64,000 bases of DNA. Origin: Sabellastarte sp. h YS-2021. Taxonomy: Eukaryota > Annelida > Polychaeta > Sabellida > Sabellidae. The position numbers were made by a program, and so were the translations under genes. The notes under the pieces are model-generated. The model did no database searches, was not told the DNA's origin, and worked only from the letters and a program-made list of their open reading frames with translations. The DNA is taken from contig OZ024929.1 of the NCBI GenBank assembly GCA_964017235.1, positions 60,297,603-60,361,602 of the forward strand, given 5' to 3'. The first letter of the stretch is position 1. Each line of letters starts with the position of its first letter. Shown one piece after another: positions 32,540 through 44,127 of the stretch.

Positions 32540-33600
32540 GGATGCTAAAGTTTTAGTACAATCTGGCCTTGGCCACCGCTTCCACTATATCTGAAGGCAC
32601 TGCTGCTGCTGCTTATAAGGGTGTTCCACTGGGGCTGTCTTGTCGATAACTATGGATTTTTCGAGGGTCAGGATCAATGTTTACATAGTCGGTTCAGTCG
32701 CATTCAGCCTGTCCTGGGAGGATCTGGACCCATATTCCTTCCCACCAGTAGCCCTCTTGGGCAAAGTACACGGGTTGTCACAATTCCGTGCATGTCATAA
32801 TAGTGCGTTTCTGTTTAAAAAACCTATCCAGCAATAAATCGGCTATCAACGTGTAATATTTTATAAAATTTGTATTTAACTGATTTTTTTCTATGGTCCA
32901 GGTCTTTGTTTTCTTTAATTTCAATTGATAGATTTCATAATTAGTTTGTTGAATATTGATGAACGGAATTATGACATGCACGGTATTGTGACAACCCATG
33001 TAATTGTGGACTACTCATATAGGAAAATCCTTCTGATTGTGATTCAGGGTAACCGAACATGCCCTGGCTCTGGGATATAGTTACCGTATCAAGTCAGATC
33101 CCCATGTGCCTGCTCAACCTAAATATACATGCTTGGCTCCTAGAGCCTCGGGTATCAAAGAGCAAGGTTTCTCTCAGGCAGTGGCAGCACAAATTGAGGC
33201 CCCTCAGAGGGTCTCAATCAGATCAGTCTATGACGCAAAGTGGACCCTTTTCACAAAGCGGTGCCACAGCAATTATGGGGACTTTAGGGTGCCACCTATA
33301 AAATCTATGGCCGACTTGCTGCTATACCTGTTGCATGAAGTTGCAGCTAAGTACTATTGATGGCTACAGATCAGCCATTGCAGACAAACTGGGAAATTCA
33401 CCCATTAATGTCGGCAAAGATGATAACCTCACCCGTCTCTTGTCTAGTTTCCACAGAGACAGACCCAAGGGTCCGAAGGGCGTCCCCTGCTGGAACCTTT
33501 TCTGGAACCTGGGCTGATTGAAAGCTTTTCCACTTGGGTCCAGTGGTGGGTGCTCATCAAATACATACACCAATTGCCCAGATTTTTTTGAGATAGACAC
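32540..33600 (+). pseudogene. DIRS fragment: methyltransferase-like part plus YR ends
   Basis: 32635-32768 reads SWEDLDPYSFPPVALLGKV, the Dam-like block of the family-2 copies. After a MITE (32767-32999) it resumes with APRASGIKEQGFSQAVAAQI and VYDAKWTLFTKRC (33140-33260), then NLTRLLSSFHRDRPKGPKGV (33425-33485). It then jumps from the VP.WNL block to the extreme C-terminus (WVQWWVLIKYIHQ near 33540), so the catalytic core of YR is deleted. Two stops and several frame changes. No ITR or poly-G is present. Confidence 0.75.
32767..33000. mobile_element. MITE, ~230 bp, in a DIRS fragment
   Basis: CACGGGTTGTCACAATTCCG then TGCATGTCATAAT at the left end, ATTATGACATGCACGG then TATTGTGACAACCCATG at the right. 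The ~30-base terminal inverted repeats have two mismatches. TA flanks both sides as a probable target duplication. The DIRS coding pattern resumes on the other side. No coding capacity. Confidence 0.8.
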
Positions 33601-33609
33601 AAAAAAAAA

Positions 33610-34710
33610 AAATTCAGTCAGTTAGTACTTCCTTCTACGGCGATCTCTCAGCTTGTATTCCTTTTAACCTTTCAAAAACAGAAATCTTATCTCATTATCA
33701 CAACCTAATATTTCTTAAAACCTTCTAAACAAAAAAGTTATCTCATTATCTCAACTTATACTTCCACACTGAACACAACCCTTTATGAAAAACCTACAGA
33801 CACACATCTGTACTTACATTATGCATCTGCACACCATAACCTTGCAAAACAAAAGGACCATATGGACAATTCCTTTGCCTAAGAAGGATTTGTACTTTTG
33901 AAGAGGACTTTGAACTGAACTCATCTAAACTGATCCAATACTACCTCAAGTGAGGATATCCTGAGCATGCCCTAATTAAGCACCATAAAATGGCATCTAA
34001 ATTTACTCAGAATGAGACACTTCCTAGAACTCAACCAACCACACCAGTTATGGTTACCAACTACAATCCCAGAAACCTAAACATCAGGAAACTGATTCAT
34101 AACAACTGCAATATTGTAACAAATAGTCCAGACTGTGGGAACATTTTTAAAGAAAAACCCATTATTGGTTTCAGCAGACTCCCATACCTGAGAGACCAAT
34201 TAATTAAAACAGTAGTAGATAACCCTTAGACTCACCTGACTAAGTCCAACCCATCCCCACCAATTTTCACCAGACTAGGCAAATGCAAATACTCTTCACT
34301 AGTCAATAAAATTAAGGAAGTAGCATGCATTTACACAAAAAAACCACCCACAAGTGCAAAAACCTTCCTAAACATATCACTTGTGAAATTGACAACGTAA
34401 TCTGCATTATCACTTGTAGGAGAAACAGTGGGACCATTCAGACAAAAAAGTGTATGAACACATTGCATCTGTTAAGAATTGATCTAAAAATACACCACTG
34501 TCCAGATACTTCTCAACAGACGGACACTCACACAGTTACTTAAGATTCTCGGAGTGGTTCTCACCACAGTCAGATAACCCAAATACAGCCAGGCATAGAC
34601 AAAGGGACCTGAATTGGATCTTTACTATACCCTCTACACCCAATAGGCATCACCCAGTTTGTGTAGAGTCGCTGATTTCTTATAGTCGTCACACACTCAA
34701 TGACTAAAAT
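33610..34710 (+). pseudogene. Penelope-like retroelement relic (RT tail and GIY-YIG region)
   Basis: An open piece at 33990-34229 ends IGFSRLPYLRDQLIKT, like the 'GFRRPKNLRD.LV' motif that follows RT in Penelope-like elements. Next, in another frame, comes HKCKNLPKHITCEIDNVICI then ITCRRNSGTIQTKKCMNTLH, resembling the zinc knuckle and eroded start of the GIY-YIG endonuclease. Around 34600, RDLNWIFTIPSTPNRHHPVC resembles the terminal 'R..RE..WI..L.T..P.G.N' block. 33610-33980 is A/C-rich with no match. Assignment is by motif order only. Clearly dead. Confidence 0.55.
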
Positions 34711-34719
34711 CCCCTTGTG

Positions 34720-35700
34720 TTTTTAATACGGGGTGTGCTTGTCCGGATGATAACTTCAAAAGCAGTTCATCTATTTGCATGAAATTTGGTAAGTAGGTTT
34801 GTATAAAGGACGTCTGGAAATGATTAACTTTTGGAAGTGATTTGATACAAATGGGAGAATTTTCACCCTTAAGCCCTTAAGAAGTTTGTCTGGCCTGTAT
34901 CTTGGAAACCGTAAGGTGTAGGAAGTTGATACTTGGTAGGGACATTGGTTAGGGGGTGTAGGTGTGCAACGTCATGGTCTGACCTTGATTTGACCTTGCC
35001 GTAGTGACCTTGTGTTTGAAAATCTTTTCCGGGCTATATCTCGAAAACCGTAAGGTGTAGGAAGTTGATATTTTGTAGGGACATTGGTTATGGGGTGTAG
35101 GTGTGCAACTTCATGGTGTGTTCTTGATTTGACCTTTGACCTTTCTGGTAAGATCTTGACCTATAAAATCTTGTCCGGGCTATATCTCGGCAACCGTAAG
35201 GTGTAGGAAGTTGATACTTCGTAGGGACATTGGTTAGGCGGTGTAGGTGTGTAACATCATGGTCTGACCTTCATTTGACCTTGCTGTAGTGACCTTGACC
35301 TATAAAATCTTGTCCGGGCTATATGTCTGAAACAGTAAGGTGTAGGAAGTTGATACTTGGTAGTGCAATGGTTATGGGGTGTAGGTGTGCAACGTTATGG
35401 TGTGACCTTGATTTGACCTTTGGCCTTGACATGGTGACCTTGACCTATAAAAACTTGTCTGGGCTATATCTCGGAAACCATAAGGTGTAGGAAGTTGATA
35501 CTTGGTAGGGGTATTGGTTAGGGGTGTAGGTGTGCAACGTCATGGCGTGACCTTGATTTGACCTTTGACCTTGCTGTAGTAACATTGACCTATAAAATCT
35601 TGTCCAGGGTATATCTCGGAAACCATGAGGTGTAGGAAGTTGATATTTGGTAGGGACATTGGTTGAGGGTTATATGTGTGCAACGTCATGGTGTGACCTG
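34720..35700 (+). repeat. Satellite, ~147-bp monomer, about six copies
   Basis: Units contain GGCTATATCTCGGAAACCGT, AAGGTGTAGGAAGTTGATAC, TTGGTAGGGACATTGGTTAG, GGTGTAGGTGTGCAACGTCA and TGACCTTGATTTGACCTTTG. The lead-in is ACGGGGTGTGCTTGTCCGGA. The same monomer appears at 58150-58850 (same strand) and inverted at 60870-62190. 35700-35838 is non-repetitive and ends where DIRS copy 3 begins. Confidence 0.9.
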
Positions 35701-35838
35701 GATTACCTCCCTTATGGACCTGGCTTCATTGTCGGTAGTGGGGGCTGTGGATGGCCAGGTCACTGTGTAAGTTTCCTGGTTATGTGTCACAAAAGAATTC
35801 GACCACTGATGCCAAGAAGTGCGTTCTTCAAACTCACG

Positions 35839-36060
35839 TTTTATTGCGTTAATACATCCTATCCAATGGACAATTGCTTTACCGGTCGGCGCGACCGGTC
35901 CCGCCAAACGCCAGAAAAAGACGTCCTGTATATAATACCAGCAGGACCGGTCAGTAGTGTGCACTCGCTAGGTGGCGCATCATACTTGCTTCCTGTCTAG
36001 ACAGAGTGACGTCAGTTCATCTTTTTCATTTGGCACGTGTAGTGTGCAGACGCGTTTTGA
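35839..36060 (+). repeat. Left ITR, DIRS copy 3
   Basis: TTTTATTGCGTTAATACATC, CTATCCAATGGACAATTGCT, CGCCAGAAAAAGACGTCCTG, CTTCCTGTCTAGACAGAGTG, ACGTCAGTTCATCTTTTTCA. Matches the reverse complement of 41204-41415. Confidence 0.95.
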
Positions 36061-36914
36061 AGTTATCTCCAAGTTTGAAGAAAACGCGGTTTATTCTACA
36101 AAATTAAAGCTTATTTTCATCTGAAAATATATATATTGTGTTACATACATATCAGGGCCTCTCCAGGACTTTAACGAGGCATTATCCAGCATTTTATAGC
36201 CAGTTTTGAAGATTTTCTGTGTACTTGTCGTCGAGAGGAAATCGTGGGTGAGAGGTGGTGTGTTGTCCCTGCAGCATTCCTTCTTCTGTTCAGAAATGTA
36301 TATTTACCACGATTCGCCCTCCATTAATTTCTACATTGTCGAGTAACACTGCGTGTATGTCGACGAGAAGAATTTAGAAGGAAAGAAGAATGCATCGTCT
36401 GACGTCATCACTTCCAGCTTATGCTGGTCACGTGACACAGACCTGGTCACATGATACGCATTCAACTATGGAGGTCACGTGATACGCATTTATTAATGGA
36501 GGAATCGTATTTTTTCAACAGAAGTTTTCATCAGAAGAAGACGACCATTTATTAATCAACACCCATTTTTAACTGGCAAGAAGAAATCTAGCAACTCGCC
36601 TGTTGGTGTGAAGATATTAGATGACATTTGGTCACTGCAATCTGCGTGTTTTTGAAGTGCCGGTCATGTGACTTCACAGATCTCCATACACGACCGGCAA
36701 GGCTAGCAGAAGAAATTGTGGCTCCACAGATCCCCAAGTGTGACCGGTTCAGCTAGCAAGAAGATGACCAGGTCTAGACCCCTTGTGCTGAATTTTACCG
36801 GTACCAGTTCTGCTCAGACTACCGGTGGGGTCTCCAGCTAGCCCCCCCCCCCCCCCCCCCCCCTTGACCCTACCTTGGTATGGGTACTGGGGCAGGTTGA
36901 GAGTAAGAAGATCT
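36061..36914 (+). other. Leader of DIRS copy 3, no gene recognised
   Basis: No gag start comparable to copies 2 and 5 is readable. TCACGTGAYACGCATT-type repeats occur at 36430-36500 and a 23-base C run at 36841-36863. CCGGT-rich sequence toward the end leads into the minisatellite. Confidence 0.5.
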
Positions 36915-38300
36915 ACCAACCGGTTACAGAGGATGGGCCTACCGGGAACCGGTTATAAAAGTTGCTCCAGCTAGCTGTCCAGGCCACTGATTTTATGCTG
37001 CCTACAATGCCGGTTACAGAGCCTACCCACTGGGTTCTGGCTACACAGCCCTCATTGACCAGTGTGCTTCCCCTTAGCCAGTTACAGAACCAACCAGACC
37101 GGTTTACAGGCAGAAAATGCAGGTGAATTAACCAGACTGACCCTGGCTGTTTGAAGAATCTGGTTACAGAGAGAATTTTCTGGTTACACAGAGTTCTGCT
37201 GCTCCCACCATCACAGTGCTGACAGCAGGCTAACCAGTTACAGATTTTACCAGTTACAGAGAGAATTTACCGGTTACAGACAGGTCTGCTGCCCCCACCA
37301 TCCCAATGCTGACAGCAGGCTCACCGGTTACAGAGTTTACCGGTTACAGAGAAAATTTTCTGATTACACAGATCTGCTGCTCCCACCATCCCAGTGCTGA
37401 CAGCAGGCTAACCAGTTACAGAGAGATCTGCTGCTCTCACCATCCCAGTGCTGACAGCAGGCTCACTGGTTACAGAGTTTACCGGTTACAGAGAGAATTT
37501 ACCGGTTAACAGAGGTTACTGGTTACAGAGAGATCTGCTGCTCCCACCATTCCAGTGCTGACAGCAGGCCCACCGGTTACAGAGAAATCAGTTGTTCCCA
37601 TGGGCAGAAGGCAACAAGTCCAGTGAGGACAACAGGGTCACCAGTTAGAGATTTGCCGGTGACAGTCAGATAGACAGGAAGTTCTTCAGTAAATTACCTC
37701 AACCAACCGGTTACAGAACCTACTGACGGGTTCTGGCTTACACAACCTCCAGGGACCAGTAGCTTCATACCAAGCCGGTTACAGAGTCTACTGGTCTGGC
37801 TTATAGACAGAAATTCCGGTGAAGAAACCTGATTGAAACTGGAACACCAGCTTACCGGATTGCCAGATCCATCAAGTGATCAAATAATGATAGAGCTGTG
37901 GCTGTCTGAATGCCTGGTTACAGAGAAGCACCAGTTTACCGGTTCATTACCAGTTAAATGGCTTACCGGTTACTGAGAAGTGTTGGTTACAGAGAAAACC
38001 TTCTGATTCCAACATTACGGACAGGAAGAAGGCAGTTCTGTTAGATAAGCCTACCTCTGCTGAGACGTAGTCGCCCAGTTCTGCCAGTTCAAATGAGTTT
38101 TTTCGCAGAACTATGGATCCACCAGGAACCGGTTACAGAGCATTGCTTAACCTATAACCGGTTAGGCCCTGGTACTGGGCAGGTCCACAAGACTGGCTAA
38201 CAGACCAGCAAAGTCTTTTAAGGGTCCAAATGGCCATCTTAGACCAACCAGTTGCTGTCTGAGGAATCTGGTTACAGAGAAATTCTTGGACCAGTCACTC
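36915..38300 (+). repeat. CCGGTTACAGAG minisatellite in the gag region (copy 3)
   Basis: Several dozen variants of (A)CCGGTTACAGAG(A). Higher-order units contain GATCTGCTGCTCCCACCATC, CCAGTGCTGACAGCAGGCTC, then ACCGGTTACAGAG, and are repeated about five times between 37190 and 37580. CCGGT motifs are also frequent in the gag genes of copies 5 and 6, so the repeat probably grew from coding sequence. Confidence 0.85.
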
Positions 38301-38699
38301 GTCCTGGTGAGATGACTGTCTCAACCTGCCTGATCAGTCAGCCAGTTACTCTTGCCAGTGAGATGCAGAACTCAACCACATTGGTTAGAATACTGCCAAC
38401 AAAAAGTCTGCTGTACCAGTTATTCTAGAGATGCCATTGATCCAGCCTCCGAAACTGGCCAACCCAGCTTGCCTTTTTACCCAGCTCGTGACCAGTGTCA
38501 GCTGACACCAGGGGCATGAGTTTGCAAACTCAAGCTTTTCCGCAACCCTTTTCTGGTTTGTCACAACTGAAGCAATGGGAAATTTATCTGTTAATTGTTT
38601 CCACAGTGGGGTTCTGTGAAAATGACATGTCGCAGATCCCCTTTGGATGGTTTTCTACTGTGTGGATCAGTGAACCTGTCGCCAGTGTTGACACTGGTA

Positions 38700-39560
38700 T
38701 TTTTGCACCAACCTGCCGGTTCAAACTTGGGCCACCCTAGGGGCCAGCCTCAAGTTTATATGAACCTCCCAGGAAGGCTACACCCTCCCCTGCCAGAAAC
38801 GACCAGTTTGACCAGTTCTCCAGGCAGGATTTTGGTTCAGTATCCTAAATGATTCAGCTGGAATTTCAGGAACCACATGAACCTCTCTTCAGCCAGAGGA
38901 GTGGCTAACCTCAAGGTTGCATACTCCCTCACCCCTTTCAACCAACAAGGAAATGCCAGCTCCCACCAAACCAGTCTCCAACATACACAATCTCTAGTAG
39001 CTCTGTGTCAGGAGTAAGTTTGAATGGTATCATGAAAAATTAGAACTGGACCTCGAGCAAGTCTTTGACTTGAGAGACTACCAGTTCAGCCTGAAAGGGG
39101 GCAAGGTGAGACCCACCCTAGAGCATTTGCAGACGTTATCTGCAATCCAGAAACTTCTCTCCGGGTCGACATGCCCGATCCGGCGGCTCATGCCCCTGAT
39201 AGCATTACTGACAGCCATAGCAAAGCCCGTCCACATAGGTGGCCTTCCTCATCAGGCCGATACAGTGGCACTTGATAAATAGCTGGAGAGTACCTGAATC
39301 ACCAAAAGGTGATCCCAGTTCACTCCACCCTCAGCTAAAATGGTGGCTGCAGGAAGACCATGTCGACAACTACATCTCTGTCTCACCAGTCCCAGATCCT
39401 CAAGCCTGGGCAGTAGATGCCTTCAGTCTGCCTTGGGAGGACCTGGACCCATATGCCTTCCCACCAACAGCTATCTTGGGCAAAGTGGTGGGAAAGTTGC
39501 AGGACCACCCGTGCAACAACTCATACTGATTGCACCAGGGTGGTCCAACATGCCTTGGTT
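38700..39560 (+). pseudogene. DIRS RT/RNase H remnants (copy 3)
   Basis: A degraded RT N-terminus (GRLHPPLPETTSLTSSPG, near 38780) is followed at 39080-39280 by thumb blocks (DYQFSLKGGKVRPT, CPIRRLMPLIALLTAIAKP). Then comes IRPIQWHLINSWRVPES and a jump to ISVSPVPDPQAWAVDAFSLP, EDLDPYAFPPTAILGKV. RT fingers, YLDD and all RNase H catalytic motifs are deleted. Confidence 0.8.
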
Positions 39561-40725
39561 CTGGGACCTGTTAACCATGTCCAGTCAGATCCCACTGTGT
39601 GCACTTTCTGCCTGACTTTTGACTCAGTTACTCAACCAGACCCTTCACAGGAACCTGGTAAATCTGAATCTACATGCCTGGCCCCCAGAGCCCCAGCTAC
39701 CAAGGAAGCAGGGCTTCCCTGAGGCAGTGGCAGCTCGAATTGAGGCTCCTCCAGAGGATCAAACAGATCAGTCTATGAGGCAAGTGCACCATATGTTTTA
39801 CACGTGGTACCTCAGTAATCAGACGGACTTCTGGGCACCACCTTTAAAAGCTATAGCTGACTTCCCTTTGTACCTTTTCAAGACAGGAAGTTACAGCCGG
39901 GCACCATTGATGGCTATAGACCAGCCATTGTTAACAATTTGGGAATTTGCCCATTAATGTCAGCAACGATGAAAATCTCACTGATCTCCTGGATAGTTTC
40001 CACAGAGACAGATCCAAGGGAAGAGGGGCATCCCCTCTTGGAACCTTTCCCTGGTTCTACACCAGCTGACAAGGTTCCTTTTTGAACCCCTTAAGGAGGC
40101 CTCCCTGAAGCACTTGACTATCAAGACTGTCTTCCTGTTGGCCTTAGGTTCAGGCAAGCGAAGGGTGAGATCCATGCTTGGCTGCATAACAACCTCAGAC
40201 ACCAGATTGGTCCATGGTGTCTTTCTACCCCTCAGCCAGCCTTCCTTCCTAGAATCAGCTAGCCAAAGAGAGTCCAGACAGTGTGGCCCCTGTGGTTAAT
40301 GCAGCCCTGGTCCCCACTCTGAATAGGTCACAGGTCCTGGTGTCCAGTCAGAGCCCTGTGTTACCATCTGGGTAGGACCTCAGATCTTAGGCATAACAAG
40401 GAGCTGGTCTTTGTCTCCTTCCAAGAAAGTTTTCGACAAGGACATCTCTCCTGCCACCATCTCCTCATGGATCAAGCTACTGTGATCCTATGCTATGAGC
40501 TCTCTGACCAGTAAGCCCTCGCCTTGCATCAGGTCAAAGCCCATGATGTTAGGGCTTTTGCTGCTTCTAAGGCATTCCAGTCAGGAGTCTCCTTAGAACA
40601 GTCCTCAGCCTTCCACTGTAAGTCATATATCACCTTCACACAGTTCTGAAGGATGTGGCTGGGGCTGATTTAGAGCCTCTTTACTTGGGCCTAGTAGTGG
40701 CTGCTCAGCAGATCCACAAATAGCC
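39560..40725 (+). pseudogene. DIRS tyrosine recombinase, multiply frameshifted (copy 3)
   Basis: Recognisable in pieces: EAVAARIEAPPEDQTDQSM at 39720, ISFHRD-like around 40000, SLKHLTIKTVFLLALGSGKR near 40110, and HQVKAHDVRAFAASKAFQSG (40530-40580) with HxxR kept. At the catalytic site the bases read CACAGTTCTGAAGGATG, so the TAT codon of FTQFYLKD is deleted. Not functional. Confidence 0.8.
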
Positions 40726-40865
40726 CTTATATTGAGATTTGTATACATGTACATAGTGTAAATAGCTCATGAATCTAATTGACATGCTTCCTTCGGGAGG
40801 TTTATTTGCCTTCTGGGACTGAACTCATCCCTCTCTTCCCCTACCTCAGAGCAGGTCTGTAAGAG

Positions 40866-40891
40866 GGGGGGGGGGGGGGGGGGGGGGGGGG
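40866..40891 (+). repeat. Poly-G tract after YR (copy 3)
   Basis: About 25 G directly after CAGGTCTGTAAGA, in the conserved position. Confidence 0.9.
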
Positions 40892-41050
40892 CAATGCTGG
40901 TATAGCCCCGGCAACCGGGCTCTGGTAACCACCATGGACCTATAGGTCTCCTAAGTCAGCCTAGACCGTAGGGTAAAAATTTTGTTACCATTTATGAGTT
41001 CATTCTAAGTCCCTAGTAACTTACCCGCCGACCAAGCGGTAGTTATTCAG

Positions 41051-41145
41051 CAATTGTCCATTGAATAGGATGTATTAACGCAATAAAATTGCAAATTTAA
41101 TAAGTAAATTAAATTTTTATAAGTTAATACCCTATCCAATGGACA
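41051..41145 (+). repeat. ICR, DIRS copy 3
   Basis: AATTGTCCATTGAATAGGAT through GTATTAACGCAATAAAATTG to CCTATCCAATGGAC, the same junction structure as copy 2 with one change in the left arm (GGATAGG to GAATAGG). Confidence 0.95.
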
Positions 41146-41203
41146 GGCAAGGCCCTCCCAACTGACCCCGCTATCAGCTTACTAGGGGTCTAAATCTGTT
41201 TAG

Positions 41204-41415
41204 ACAACGAAAAAGATGAACTGACGTCACTCTGTCTAGACAGGAAGCAAGTATGATGCGCCACCTAGCGAATGCACACTACTGACCAGTCCTGCTGGTA
41301 TTATATACAGGACGTCTTTTTCTGACGTTTGGCGGGACCGGTCGTGCTGACCGGTAAAGCAATTGTCCATTGGATAGGGTATTAACTTATAATAACTTAT
41401 TAACTTTATAATTGG
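41204..41415 (-). repeat. Right ITR, DIRS copy 3 (end truncated)
   Basis: AACGAAAAAGATGAACTGAC, GTCTAGACAGGAAGCAAGTA, CAGGACGTCTTTTTCTGACG, then GTCCATTGGATAGGGTATTA. It stops about 25 bases short of the usual terminus and is followed by copy 4 sequence. Confidence 0.9.
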
Positions 41416-41499
41416 CCATGTCCTTCCTCTCAGACACCTGATCGAGGCATGACATGCATTCACCAGGAATGCAGTAGCACTGGGCAGACCACAGATCTC

Positions 41500-42740
41500 A
41501 CAGACTTCTTCAGTTGATTTTCCTTGGTACCAAACCCAACAACTTGTCTATCTGTAGCACCCTTGGATGTTACAGTACTAACCAAGGAAGTGAATCTGAT
41601 GGTTTTACACAAGGGTATAAGGACCCACCAACCTGTCTCCTAAGGTTGACTACTGAACTTGCAGAAATCAGAACTGGGCCCCAAACAAGACTTCGACTAC
41701 GTAGGTTACCAGTTCAACCTGAAATGTGGCCAGGTCTGGCTCACATCGTACCGGTGGCAAACTCTTCAACACAGAATACTGAACTACTCTCCCGACTGGC
41801 CTGTCCGGTCCGGTAGTTCATGTCCTTGATAGGTCTGTTAACAGCCACGGAAAAGCAAGGCCATATGAGACCCATTCAGTGGCATTTCAAGAAGAAAAAC
41901 CAAAAAAAAAACAAAAACAGCTGAACGGTTCCAGAATCACTAGGAAAGGGGATCCCTGTCCCTTATTCATCCCCATCTAAATGGTGGCTGGAGGAAGACA
42001 ATGTGCTTCAAGGTCAACCATTACTAATCTAAAACATGCTCTGCAAAACAGACGCATCAAATAAGGATGGGGCGCTCACTTAAATGAGCATACAGCAAGG
42101 AAGCCTTCCAGAAAACAAGCTGCATATCAGTTAGATACGACTGAAAGCGGTCTTCTTGGCCCAGAAAGAATTCCAAGACCTCTACTCAGACAAGACAATT
42201 CTTGTGGCAACTGACAACACCACTGTGGTGTCATACATAAACAAGGAAGGAGGCATGAGGTCGGGCTCACTGTGTGCCCTTCTGTGGAGAATCTTGACCT
42301 GGTATTCCAGGAAACAGGTGACTCAAAGCCCGATACATTCCAGGCCAGCTGAATGTGGTAGCAGACAAGCTATCCAGGCCAGGCCAGATCATCCAAAAGG
42401 GAGTGGTCTCTCCTTCCAGAGGTCCTCCAATCAATATGCAGCAGGTGGCACCGACCTTAAATAGATCTGTTTGCCACAGGGTTCAACAAGCTACCTCTGT
42501 TTTTGTGTCACCAGTGCCAGACCCCCTGGCCGGGGCAGTGGATGCACTCAGCCTGCCATGGGAGAATCTGGATGTGTATGCCTCCCCACCAGCAGCCATC
42601 TTGGGCAAGTGGTGGTGAAGCTGCAGGACCACCCATGCAAGAGAATCATTATGATTACTCCAGGGTGGCCCAACATGCCTTGGTTCTGGGACCTAGTGGC
42701 CATGTCCAGCCAGATCCCAATCTTCCCAGCCTGCTAATGC
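41500..42740 (+). pseudogene. DIRS RT-RNase H-Dam-like, deleted and frameshifted (copy 4)
   Basis: RT starts at the LVPKPNN block, then jumps to VNLMVLHKGIRTHQ. The YLDD segment is deleted, and VGYQFNLKCGQV follows. RNase H: TDASNKDGALT-like at 42046, then LVATDNTTVVSYINKEGGMR (42200-42260), then VVADKLSR-like at 42355. Dam-like: RVPDPLAGAVDALSLP, NLDVYASPPAAILG, PGWPNMPWFWDLVAM. Many stops and indels. Confidence 0.8.
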
Positions 42741-42744
42741 AGCC

Positions 42745-43860
42745 CTTCAATCAGACTCCTCACAGGAATCTTACAAACCTAAAGCTACATGTGTGGCTCC
42801 TAAAGCCTCAGCTATCAAAGAACAGGGCTTCTATGAGACAGTGGTAACAAGTATTGAGGCTCCTCAAAGAAGATCAACCAGATCAGTCTATGAGGCAGGT
42901 GGACCATTTTTACAAGGGGTGCCTCAGTAATCAGGTGGACTTCAGGGCACCCCCCTGTTGAGTCAATAGCCGGCTTCCTACTGTACCTGTTCCAGGACAG
43001 GAAGCTACAGCCAAGTATCATTGATGGCTACAGATCAGCTATTGCTGACAAACTAGGAAACATTCATAAATGTCAGCAAAATGAGAATCTCACTAATCTC
43101 CTGGATAGCTTCCACAGAGACCGACCCAAGGGTCAATGGGGGGAGGAGGGATCCCCTCCTGGAACCTCTCTTTGGTGTTGCACCCGCTGACAAGGCTCCA
43201 TTTGAACCCTTATAAGAGGCCTCTTTGAAGCATTTGATCTTCAAGACTGTCTTCCTTTTGGCGCTGGTTTTGGTCAAACACATCAAACATCAATCAGACT
43301 GGTCTAAAGTATCCTTGTTCCCTCACCCAGCCTTCTTTCCAAGAACCTGCTGGCCAAGAGGGCCCAGATAGTGTGGCCCCAGTGGTTATACTAACCCTGG
43401 CCCCCAACTCTGGATAAGTCACTCAAGTCTGATAGGTCCCTGCTTCCAGTCTGTACTGCGCTAATATTTGGACAAGACCTGAGACATCAGGCAGAACAAG
43501 GAGTTTGTTTTTGTCTCCTTTAAGAAAGGCCTTGACAAAGACATCTCATCTGCCATTATCTCATCATGGATCAAGCAGACTGTGATCCTATGTTATGGAC
43601 TCTCTGACCTAGAGGCCCTCACCTTAAACCAGGTTAAAAGTTTTAGTGAGATCACTAGTTAAAACCCATATGTGAGGGCATTCACTGCCTTCAAGGTATT
43701 CCAATAAAGAGTCTCCTTGGAACAATATTTGTGAGCCTGCCATTGAAAGTCACGTAACACCTTCACACAGTTCTATTGAAGGATGTGGCTTGGGCTGATC
43801 CAGAGCTCTACCACTTGGGACCTGTAGGAGCTGCTCAGCAGATCCACCAGTAGCCCATGT
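42745..43860 (+). pseudogene. DIRS tyrosine recombinase, degenerate (copy 4)
   Basis: Pieces follow the YR order: KASAIKEQGFYETVV (42805), YEAGGPFLQG, NLTNLLDSFHRDRPKG (43085), CPAL/FGQDLRHQ (43460), VFVSFKKGLDKDISSAI (43510). The HxxR box is broken by an insertion (GTTTTAGTGAGATCACTAGT at 43638-43657) and a stop. FTQFY is present at 43768-43782 but followed at once by a stop. Confidence 0.75.
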
Positions 43861-44127
43861 TATTGGGGAGACTTATGCTTCCTTCGGGAGGTTTATTTCT
43901 GCTGGTGGGACTGAACTCATCCCTCTGTTCCCCTACCTCAGAGCAGGTCTGTTAAAACGGGGGGGGGGGGGAACATCGGTATATCCCCGGATAACCGGAT
44001 GCTGCTAACCGACCATGGCCTGATAGGGTTTACTGACTTTAAGTCAGCCCAGGCCTGTATAAATTTGTTATGAGTTCACTGGAGTCCCTAGTAACTTACC
44101 CGCCGACCAAGCAGTAGTTATTCAGCG

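Larger units (their letters stand above)
35839..41415 (+). mobile_element. DIRS-type retrotransposon copy 3 (family 2), internally deleted
   Basis: The left ITR starts at 35839, the ICR is at 41051-41145 and the right ITR ends truncated near 41415. gag is replaced by a minisatellite-rich stretch. RT lacks its palm and most of RNase H. YR is full of frame changes. It abuts the 5'-truncated copy 4. Confidence 0.9.
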
